From Engraulis encrasicolus (lineage: Eukaryota > Chordata > Actinopteri > Clupeiformes > Engraulidae), in NCBI RefSeq assembly GCF_034702125.1, contig NC_085861.1, positions 47,283,722 to 47,347,721 on the forward strand: 64,000 nt of DNA. The letters run 5' to 3'. The notes under the pieces are model-generated. The model made no database searches, was not told the DNA's origin, and worked only from the letters and a program-made list of their open reading frames with translations. Positions 54,219 to 64,000 of this stretch are shown here, piece by piece (within the stretch, counting starts at the first letter, position 1; every line of letters starts with the position of its first letter). The position numbers and the translations under genes are program-made.

Positions 54219-54460
54219 CCTCCACTTGTACTTGTGGCCTCGTACCAGGAAGTAATACGTCATGATGACATCACTGACAACAGCATTGTATTTTAATATA
54301 TCGCAAAGGCTCAATTGTAAAGCATTTTTTTCGTTTGCAAACTGGATGGTGAATGAAGAATAGTCCCCCAGAAATTGTTGTAGCTAGGCTGGTAACTTAA
54401 TTGTTTTCTCCACGGAAGCGGGGTATCAGCATAACGCGAGGCCACAAGCACAAGTGGAGG
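54219..54460. mobile_element. GCTTGTGGCCTCG miniature element, copy C (next to exon 2)
   Basis: It begins CCTCCACTTGTACTTGTGGC and ends GCCACAAGCACAAGTGGAGG. The core words ATAGTCCCCCAGAAATTGTTG and TTTTCTCCACGGAAG match copies A and B. Its right end is 78 bases from the exon 2 donor (54537). Confidence 0.75.
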
Positions 54461-54537
54461 AAGGGAGTACTCATATTGGAATGCACTCATAATCTGCACG
54501 TACGCTTCCCACTTCCCACCCAGCTGTCCGTCCGTAC

Positions 54538-54636
54538 CTGCAGTTTGGGGGCTCCGCCCTTAATGAGGTCACAGATGACCTGCTCCACCCGTTCCGGGTC
54601 CTTGATGTGCACCGTGCTCTTCTCAAACTCCGGCAT
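54538..54636 (-). CDS. nt5c3a: nt5c3a coding exon 2
   Basis: The exon is 99 bases and 33 codons long, phase 0 at both ends, reading [20 protein letters not shown] and then [13 protein letters not shown]. The acceptor is GTGTCCCAG and the donor GTACGG. It corresponds to the human MPEFQKSSVRIK...LIKGGAAKLQ segment. Its own initial ATG is the start of the shortest known human form, so all isoforms share this exon. It lies 70 bases from a hAT-like miniature element (54219-54460). Confidence 0.96.
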
Positions 54637-54950
54637 CTGGGACACGGAAGAGAGGAGACAGCAGACAGCTCAGTCAGTACAGTGTTCGTGCTGTTGTGAA
54701 ATCCCAAGAGTTATGAGGTTCCTTATTTGATTGGTCCCATTGAATGTAAAACTGTTTTCAGATGGCAAAAGCCCAATATTGAAGAAATGCTACCAGTCTG
54801 ATGCATTTGGTTTACGTGTTTTATAACTTTATGCCTAACTGTGTGATTTCCTCGGTTAATGCAGAGCAAAAGGACAAGGAGTGACAGAAGGACTTGGGGA
54901 ACTGGCAGTCAAAACACAGGCTGTATGACCTAGACAGCTTGCCAGCTGAG

Positions 54951-55064
<114 letters not shown>

Positions 55065-55990
55065 ATTTCTGAGGCTGATGGAGAGCAACAGCTGTGAAGA
55101 TGTCAAGCTGTCTACTTACATAACGTGGACCCAAACAAGTCCCCACCCCACCCCGCGCCCCACACACACCCTCTGTCCCCTCCTTACCCTAGCCTACCCA
55201 ACCCCACCATAACCCCAGCAGCAAAAGGCCATGATGAGGGGGCTACAAGTGGCAAAGTGGCAATGGCAGTGTCACTGTCAAAAGCTGCTCTTCACCCTTG
55301 AAGACGGGAGCATGTCTCTTCAGCGCTGCCGCAAACAGCAGCAGCAGCAGCAGTAGCAGCAGCAGTTTGACTGCAGCTCAGCACAGGTAGTAGTTCTCTG
55401 TTCCTGTTCTCAATCTAAAATTCAGCAATGTGACGCAAAAGTGACAATTCTGTCTGGGCAAACATAATACAGTATGCCTGTAGGACTGTAATCTGGCTTT
55501 AACTAGAAGGTCACTCTGAACTTTGTTTCTAAAGCACGAGCAACACATGTAAAGCATACTAAATGCAAATGTGAGCTAGTAAAATGTAGTAGTCTTCGAT
55601 GGTTCATTTACATATTGATTTGAATTTTGTTGAACATTAACTGAGTAGGTGACAGCGTTTGATCTTCGATACATGATAACACAGCTACTCATTTGAACTG
55701 GTTGCTTTTACAAAAAAGTATTTTAAAAGTAAATGATTGAAACTGAAAATGAAACTGGCTTTTTTTTTTATTTTGTCATCATGTCAGCTCAAACAGGCAA
55801 GACTGATGAGAGTGACCACCGCAGATAAGAAGAGGGGACATCCCTGTTCTGGGAGTCCAGAGACTTCGACACTCACTCACTCAAAAAACTGCCATAACCA
55901 CAACCCTCCCCCAATCCAGACACAGCACTGTGTAAGCAGATCAGGGGGTATTTTTAAGGTTGCTAATGGCAGCACAACCGTCACAGTGAA

Positions 55991-56099
<109 letters not shown>

Positions 56100-56271
56100 C
56101 CTGGGCATATGATAAACACAACATTCTCCGATGGTTGGCAAACCAAAGTCAACAGCTGTGAAGAGTTTATATTCCGCCCAGTGAAAACCTGAGGGCTGAC
56201 TGGCGGAAACTTACTGCCAAAACATACAGATACACTACTACTCATGCGCACAAACACACAGTAACACACAC

Positions 56272-56355
<84 letters not shown>

Positions 56356-56803
56356 ACACACACACACACACCCCATAAAACAGTCGATAAGATCCAAGAA
56401 TTAGGTCAGGTCAACTCCTGAGGAGGGTGGAATGAGACAAAGAGCTGCAGGGGGTACCCCGCCAGTTGACCCACTTTCCCCTAAACATCTGTAAGTGCCC
56501 CTCTCTACCTATATGCTGCACAGTAAGTTGTTGATCCGGTTTTGAAACAAACACGCACGCACGCACACAACACACACACACACTTTTAACCACCTTTGCA
56601 AACACTGTGCACTAAACACTAAAAGTAGACAAAAACCATCATAAATGTTGACCGTAAGTCATGTAATAACAACATCATGCTGCATAACACATGAAATTCA
56701 TCACATTCCACTGTGTTACATCAAACATCCCATTATGCCACTCAAATCGATCTTTCCCAAAACTTTTTTTTTGTTATAGCACACAGAGATATCACTGTCT
56801 TAC

Positions 56804-56836
56804 CGCTGCTCCAAAGTGTTCAGGATCGTTGCGCAT
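56804..56836 (-). CDS. nt5c3a: Candidate alternative first coding exon of nt5c3a (short form)
   Basis: An ATG at 56836-56834 opens eleven codons, MRNDPEHFGAA, followed by a GTAAGA donor at 56803-56798. The exon ends in phase 0, matching exon 2 at 54538-54636, which starts in phase 0 with MPEFEKS. Splicing would give a 296-residue protein lacking the hydrophobic N terminus. Human NT5C3A has an equivalent short isoform with an 11-residue alternative leader before MMPEFQKS. A strong TATA motif lies 45-52 bases upstream of the ATG. The eleven residues are not recognisably conserved with the human leader, so support comes from phase, length, position and promoter geometry. Confidence 0.55.
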
Positions 56837-56880
56837 AAAAAAAAACAAGAGAGAAGAAAAATCTCTCTGTCATGCTCGGG

Positions 56881-56888
56881 CTTATATA
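56881..56888 (-). promoter_or_regulatory. TATA box of the proposed internal nt5c3a promoter
   Basis: The minus strand reads CTCTATATAAGCCCGAGC, with TATATAAG at 56888-56881. It is preceded by a GC-rich block (GCCCCCACGAGCCGGGGC, about 56892-56910) and followed after about 30 bases by a plausible start site near 56855 and then the ATG at 56836. Most vertebrate TATA-like strings lack this arrangement of GC block, TATA, ATG and GTAAGA donor within 110 bases. Confidence 0.55.
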
Positions 56889-56991
56889 GAGCCCCGGCTC
56901 GTGGGGGCGTCGCCGAAAATAGATAAAGCTGCCTTCTGCCCCCACCCCTTCTAAGAGGTCTTGGACTAACACAAGCATACACACATAGAAT

Positions 56992-57050
<59 letters not shown>

Positions 57051-57239
57051 TTTTCTCAATTTCCGTCAGTGGCCTATTTCTTGAGTACTCTCAATTTTTT
57101 GGACTGTTTCTCTAAATTCCACAGACACACTGTCGGACCTCTCTTGTCTGATCTCTTGGGAACCCTGGCTGTAAAGCACACAGACACGCCTATACGCACA
57201 CTGCTGCTGCTGTGCATGCATTTATGGGCAATAAATCTT

Positions 57240-57284
<45 letters not shown>

Positions 57285-57287
57285 CTT

Positions 57288-57330
<43 letters not shown>

Positions 57331-57564
57331 CTCTCTCGTTTTCTCCCTCTCTTGCTTTTTTTCTCTCACTCACACACTCGCACACACATTTGTCTTCTTA
57401 GCAGAATGAGGTTGGTGGAGGAAAGGTGACTGGTACAATCCAATCCGGAGCCGGTGGAGATAAAATACAACCCAGTCCACACATCCAAGCCTTCACCTTT
57501 AACCTCTGCACAAGCCACTGTACCTCCCCTGGGCCTGCAGCTATTGACGTAGCACTGACTCACT

Positions 57565-57666
<102 letters not shown>

Positions 57667-57794
57667 TGCTGACTACACAGATAGCACACTCACCCCCCTT
57701 CCACACACACACACACACACACAGCATAGACATGGGGTAGAGACATGACTATGGCATGCAAGAGGCCAATGACAGAGATCAGAGGTCAACATGT

Positions 57795-57862
<68 letters not shown>

Positions 57863-59280
57863 GGGGTCAGCGCAGCAGCACTATGTAGTCTGTACTAAAC
57901 TTGAATTCACACGGGCACAAATAGACCATTTGCCTACAGAAGTGTTTTCAACTGTAGGCTTCTTTGCCTCTATGGCCAACATTAGTTAAGAGCTCCTGTA
58001 ATGCCAGAGTAATGCTGGAATCATGCAGGTCAGATTAAATATGTTCTGCATTCCATTTAGCATTTTCATGCTGTTTTTGCAAAAGTTGTAATAATAACGT
58101 ACTGTTGCCATAAGCTTAATGCTGGACAGCAGCTGCTGTTGGCTTGTGTTGAGATGTAGTAGTAGTAACATAATTGTAAAGAAGTGACGTGCCATTAACA
58201 GCCACAACATTGCTGAGAGGTTCAAAACACCACAGATTCCTTGCTAATGAGGTGTTGTTGCATGTTGCGCTTTTGGGCACCAACCTCTGGCTGTGTGCAG
58301 GGCTGGTGACAACTTTTGGCCAGGCCTGGGACAATCTCATCTGAAATGCCCCCACCCCCACCCCTCAATGCTATAAGGACCTAATTCACCCACATTTGAG
58401 CTTACATTGCCCACAGGGACCCCGGTTCGAGTCCGGCCGGGGTCATTTCCCGGCCCTGCCCCATCTCTCTCTCCCAATCATTTCCTGTCTACTCTCACGC
58501 TGTCCTGTAATAATAAAAAAGTCAAAAAAGCCCCCAAAAATATTTCCTGCCTGGCCCTGTAACCCCTTTGCTTTGTCAGCCCTAATGGCTTCCCTGTGCT
58601 CAGTGGTGTACAAAGCGAAACATCCATGGCTCTTATGGCTGCGTCAGGATCATGGGCTAACAGACAAACCGACAGACACACAGACGGCAAAGAAGCGTGT
58701 GAGGGAGGCAGGCTGGGACTTGGACTTGGCGTTCAAAAATGTACCTAAAATGCAGTAAGTGATCACAACAGGTTTGGGGGTAGGTCGACTTCGCTCCTGG
58801 GATGTTAAATATAGTGTATGGCACAGTATCTAGGGTAGTAGATATCCTCCTAAATTCTCAAACATGCAGGAAAGATTTCTCAGACATAATGTCCAACCTA
58901 TACACTGCATGCCTAAACCCATTTAAGCCTGATGTTGACCTAGTCACCTGGACCAGCATGGACGCTACAGGCTACAGGCTACAGGCTACAGGCTACACGC
59001 TGCTTAGGCATTCAACAGGCGTTTTTTGCAGGTGCGTTAGGCTTAAATGGGTTAAGGCAGATCTAATGTTTTTTTTTTAAGACTAACATATTGATTAGCA
59101 TTCACTCCTCTGTCCATCAATCAGGTGTAAATATCGTAGTGAGATGCCAAAGTTCTGGCTGCTGATGTGGTCAGTAGTTAGTAAAAGATGCCTGTGAGCG
59201 TGATTGTAAAGACCCACTCTCATTGTTTACACGAGACAAGAATATCTTCCCTGAATGTCCTGGCTGATGAAATGACCTGA

Positions 59281-59379
<99 letters not shown>

Positions 59380-62004
59380 TACTCATTATTACAATTTGAA
59401 AGTCTGTTAACAAATAACCTCAGGAATACAAGCACAGACAACAGCTAACACAGTGTCTGTGTGTTACAGTCAGCCTGAAAGCTGAAAAAAAATCCAGCTG
59501 CAAAGACTGTCAGCACTTGAGTAACACCAAACATAGCCTGTTGGCTAATCCTCTTTCAGCTCTTACACCAGGTCTCTGCTTTCCTGCAAATCCAGCAGTG
59601 ACAATGGACCAGTCACCCAACACAACCTATGTTGCATTCATAAATTCATTCTGATCACGTTTGAGAAAAAAAGAGAAATTATTATTATTATTTTTAAATA
59701 AAAAAACCCACACACACAGCATTCCACTCTTGATAAAGAAACGAGAGCTCAAAAGTTATGAACGGCTCTAAAAAAAAAAATCTGAGCTCTGAATGTTGTG
59801 TACTCGGAGCATTCGGATTGGCAGTGTACATTAAATTTGCTGTTTGCACACTACACTTGTACTCATAAATACACGAAAAAAGGGACTGAGGCCTGAGTGT
59901 ATGTACAGTAGGAACAATAAAAGCAGTGGGCATCTGAAGTCACATGATTTCTTTCAACAGACTTGACTTCAACTTCCTCTTTAATCCGGAGGTGTTGCTG
60001 GGGAGAGGGCATTGAGCTGCCACCCTCGGTGCGAGTGCAGGATATAAATGTCAGCACCGTCACACTTCCAACAAGTTGAAGCGGGTGCTCAACTCCTGAC
60101 ATGAACCTCAGCAACGGATTACTTTGTTGCCATCAGTGCATGACATGAGATGTCTTCGTGCTTTAATCCCACACCCCCCAATTGTTATAACATTACTGTC
60201 CACAAAATGTTAATGTCTTAATCTGTTACTTATGACCCTCTGTACCGTCATAGCAGTGTTGCTATGATGTAGTCATGATTTACAGCAGGGACTTTGTAGG
60301 CCCGTCAACGGCCCATCTGCATTAAGAGGATAGAAAACAAAGACATGGCCCCTACTAAAGATTTGTTGTCACCAGAATGGCAGCGACCAAGCCATAGTGT
60401 ATGACTGAGTGGATGACCAAGTTTTTTCCTTTCTCTTGAACTGCACTATGTCATGCACCTTTCTGCACTACCTCACTTGAACAATAAGACAATACAACAT
60501 GCTGCTTACAATTCTGCTACTCCAATCTTACCACTTTTGTATATAACTATTAATATTATTATTATTTACTGTTACTATTGCTACTGTCAGTATTATTATT
60601 GTCTTATTATTGTAATGTCCTCCATCCTAGAGTGACAATAGAAAGTGACAAAAATTTGGTGTCAAGTTGGGCACCTTACTGTAACTGTGAAGTGCTGGGG
60701 GAAACCCTGCCTATTGCTCAGGAGGACTAGGCAATCGATTTCTATTCTATGCCAAACCAAAGGACCATAGCAGACATTTTTTTTGCTAAATATACAATCC
60801 ATTTGTGATCTGCCAACACAAACACTGATCCGGTATCCAGAGCAGGTAAAGGTCTGATGTGTCCAGTGTGAAAGTGAATCATGATACACCACAGAAGAGT
60901 ACACAGATATTACAATCTCTCTTCTTCTAACCTATGAGCCTACAGCCCCAGCGAACATCATGCACAAAGGCTTTCCATAAATCCACAAACTCATGTTCAA
61001 AAAGTTTGTGTTATTTGTATTCATTTGAATTTGAACTTGAACTCTACACAATGCAGATTACCTTTTGGACCAAAGCTATGGTATGAGGCATTTTGGATAC
61101 AGGTCCTTCTGAGTTAGACGAGCTTCAATCACAGAGCCGTATGTGCCTGCCACCTAGCGGTTGAGGTGTAGAGGTGGTCAACTTCAGGCATGAATGAATT
61201 CCAAAATGTAGTTCAAATTTGTGCAAAAAAAATTGAAACATTGACATTTTATACTCTGGACCTATGTACAATAATGCTAAGCCTGGTCTATACTACATAT
61301 CTTCAATGGATGTATGTATCCTTTCTGTACCTTTGGGAACTGTCACACTGCAAATAAGTCAACAGAACTAACTGTAGCCATTTCCTCCTGGCTTGCACTG
61401 AGACTATTCAACAATATGACCATCATAATCTGACATGACGTCAAATGACGTAAGCGTAAAGGGGGATCCTGCCAGAGCTGTCACATCATTTTCGCTTTTT
61501 GACAGCAGTACAGGACAGAAGAAGCACTTGACAGGAGAAGCACTTGAGAAAATGTCTCTGCAAGGACACATCTTAGCCAAAAATTGAGTTTATTTTGGCT
61601 AGTCAGCTGCCATCGGTCCATACAGACTGGGTAGAGATTAAACAAACTTTTAAAGTCATGTTGGTTTCGAATGACATTCATTTACATGTCAGTATAAACA
61701 GCGATTTGGGCGACGAGTCGGGTAAGGTCGAAACTGAGTTCCTTCAAGCGGTCGCATACCTTGCATAACTGGGTTGGATGCAGTTGGTGTGCTAGGCTAG
61801 CTCGTGTTACCATAATGTAAAGCTGTCGGTCTCCCATCAGACAAGGCAAAGAACAAACATTCTGGTCTAGGGTCGCAATTCTGCGGTCACTTCAGGGAAG
61901 TGGTCAACACACGAATGCTCTTGATAGCATGACCTCTAAATGCTGCTATTTTTACGAAGGCTCGCAGCTGCGCACTAGCAATGTCAGAAAACGGGTGAAC
62001 CCAC

Positions 62005-62187
62005 CATTTCGATTATCTTCGTTTTCTTCCCAGCTCTGTTCTTCCTGGTGAAAATATATTGCGCCAAAACAACGCCTCCAAACAGGGTACACATGCTGGC
62101 GGTCGCCACGGCCCCAACTTTGACCATAGCGTTTTTATCCATACTGTTACTTGTTTCAAAAACCCAACGACAACCGGCTTCTCTCAT
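62005..62187 (-). CDS. nt5c3a: nt5c3a coding exon 1, long form with N-terminal hydrophobic segment
   Basis: It encodes 61 residues from ATG 62187-62185, ending KKTKIIEM just before a GTGGGT donor at 62004-61999 (phase 0). A second in-frame ATG at 62142-62140 (MDKNAMVKVGAV) has a better start context (A at -3, G at +4). The human long form likewise has a short leader followed by a Met-Asp start, so either may be used. From about residue 22 a hydrophobic run, VGAVATASMCTLFGGVVLAQ, would form a membrane or signal-anchor segment followed by basic residues RKNRAGKK, as in the human long isoform. A three-codon upstream frame overlaps the first ATG (see the regulatory entry). Confidence 0.9.
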
Positions 62188-62195
62188 GTCAACAT
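62184..62195 (-). promoter_or_regulatory. Minimal upstream ORF overlapping the nt5c3a start
   Basis: On the minus strand ATGTTGACATGA forms a three-codon frame whose TGA overlaps the first main ATG (62187-62185) in an ATGA arrangement. The upstream ATG has A at -3 and would capture some ribosomes, favouring reinitiation at the main ATG or at the internal ATG at 62142. This assumes that transcription starts upstream of 62195. Confidence 0.45.
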
Positions 62196-63466
62196 GGTCC
62201 CTCCCATCTCTGGCTTCTTCCTACTCCAGTCCTCAGGGGCGAAATGAACATTACGCGCGCACACGTTCCCCTCTGGCGGTAACTACCATTAGTGGGAGGA
62301 TTTGCTTTGAAATTGTCCACAACATAACGCATATCCCTCCCCACAATAACCATTTTCCACCAAGGGCGCACATCACGTTGTATTATAACCACGAAAAACG
62401 TGCTCATTCTATTTCACCCGGGATGGGCTTTTTGAAAATGGTATGAGCCATGCTGATGGCTGTCATGGAAACATACACAAACAGAAAAGAAGCTACCGAC
62501 ATCGCTTTCAGGCCGACTGAGAACCGTGCTGGAGCCCGTTTCCGCACCTAATCGCGAACCAGCCGTCGGTTCACGCCACAGATATTTGCGTTCGCGAAAC
62601 GGAAAGTTGGTTCGCAATGCGCACCGCAAAATACTAGTGTTGCCTTCACCAGCTCGGGACCTCTCGAGACAGCTGACGACACTGCTCACATGACAATCGA
62701 GTTCTGGAGTTTGGCCATGAACGCACTGATCCAGGAACAATCGGGATTCATGCGTGTTTTGTTTTGGTTCTCTTTTCTTTTTTTTCACCTCACCTTTAGC
62801 GCATTCAGGCCGACTGAGAACCGTGCTGGAGCCCGTTCCTGCACTTAATCGCGAACCGGCCGTCGTGTTCACACCACAGATATTTGCGTTCGCGAACCGG
62901 AAAATTGGTTCGCAATGCGAACCGCAAAATACTAGGTTTTTCTCTGCGAACCGTGACGACAGCGTGGTCGTCAGCAGGTTCATCCGGGTGACACAGTCAC
63001 GTGCGGAAAACGTTCAGAGCCCGGTATGAACACTGGCGGTTCGCAAACAAACACTTTGAGCGCGTTCAGGCCGAGAACCGTGCTGGAGCCCGTTCCCGCA
63101 CCTAATTGCGAACCGGCCGTCGTGTTCAAGCCACAGATATTTGCGTTCGCGAACCGGAAAGTTGGTTCGCAACGCGAACCGCAAAATACTAGGTTTTTCT
63201 CTGCGAACCGTGACAGCAGCATGGCCGTCACCAGGTTCATCCGGGTAACACAGTCACGTGCGGAAAAAGTTCAGAGCACGGTAAGAACACGGGCGGTTCG
63301 CAGACAAGCACTTTAGTGCTGAACGTAACTGGTGCGAGAACTGACACCGGCTCCGTTCTGGTCGGCCTGAAAGCCGTATTAAGTGCCGAACGTACCTGGT
63401 GCGAGCACCGACACCGTTCTGGTCGGCCTGAAAGCCATACTTGAGCACGTTCAGGCCGACTGAGAA

Positions 63467-63669
63467 CAGTGTTGCCAGATTGGGCGGTTACCCGCCAAAT
63501 TGGGCTACTGGGGATGGCCGTCTACGGGTGAAAATGGGAAAAAATGGCCATTTGGCGTTTTTCTGCCGCTTTATGCCCATAGAATTTTTTGTCATTTGTT
63601 GAACTTGGGTGGAATTTAGCGCATTTTGGTGGTTTTTGAGAACGTTTTGAGCGGGATTTGGCAACACTG
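63467..63669. mobile_element. hAT-type miniature element inserted in the CpG-rich array
   Basis: The element is 203 bp. Termini CAGTGTTGCCA and TGGCAACACTG are flanked by the 8-bp duplication ACTGAGAA (63459-63466 and 63670-63677). Removing it restores the array unit GGCCGACTGAGAACC seen in the neighbouring copies, so the insertion is younger than this array copy. Confidence 0.93.
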
Positions 63670-64000
63670 ACTGAGAACCCCGTTCCCGCACCTAATCGCG
63701 AACCGGTCGTCGTGTTCACGCCACAGATATTTGCGTTCGCGAACTGGAAAGTTGGTTCGCAATGCGAACCGCAAAATACTAGGTTTTTCTCTGCGAACCG
63801 TGACGACAGCGTGGCCGTCAGCAGGTTCATCCGGGTACCATAGTCACGTGCGGGAAAAGTTCAGAGCCCGGTATGAACACGGGCGGTTCGCAGACTAGCA
63901 CTTTAGTGCTGAACGTAACTGGTGCGGGCACCAACACCGGCTCCGTTCTGGTCGACCTGAAAGGCTTTCAGGCCGACCAGAACGGAGCCGGTGTGAGACC

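Overview
This window looks like nuclear DNA from a ray-finned (teleost) fish. The evidence is split vertebrate genes with GT-AG introns, five eukaryotic tRNA-Pro genes, Tc1/mariner, hAT-like, piggyBac-like, LINE and tRNA-derived SINE copies of types common in teleosts, and very many long (CA)n, (GA)n and other microsatellites. No bacterial, viral or CRISPR features were seen.

Layout. 1-17513 holds the 5' end of a minus-strand gene that I identify as slc4a7 (electroneutral Na+/HCO3- cotransporter NBCn1). A clear coding exon lies at 5833-5914 and a likely first coding exon at 17487-17513; the remaining exons would lie beyond the left edge. 17514-42180 is mostly intergenic and dominated by transposable elements, with five minus-strand tRNA-Pro genes in two groups (34.4-35.8 kb and 41.3-41.8 kb). 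A composite inverted-repeat element at 35.9-39.0 kb and a TTAA-flanked element nested in another inverted-repeat element at 39.3-40.7 kb lie between the groups.

42185-62187 is a complete minus-strand nt5c3a (cytosolic 5'-nucleotidase 3A). Nine coding exons join in consistent phases into a 346-residue protein (331 from an internal start) with all HAD-phosphatase motifs. A second, TATA-driven candidate first exon at 56804-56836 would give a 296-residue form without the N-terminal hydrophobic segment, parallel to the long and short human isoforms. Its introns carry a three-level transposon nest, a broken copy of part of exon 7, a LINE 3' end, a near-perfect 57-bp-arm hairpin and a 2.5-kb hAT-like element. 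Upstream of the main start, 62.5-64.0 kb is a CpG-rich repeat array interrupted by a small hAT-type element.

Many of the mobile elements could be bounded exactly from inverted termini and target-site duplications visible in the sequence. The two protein genes are read from the same strand, and nothing in the sequence links their functions. Exon calls rest on reading frame, splice sites, phase and remembered family sequence; no database search was run.
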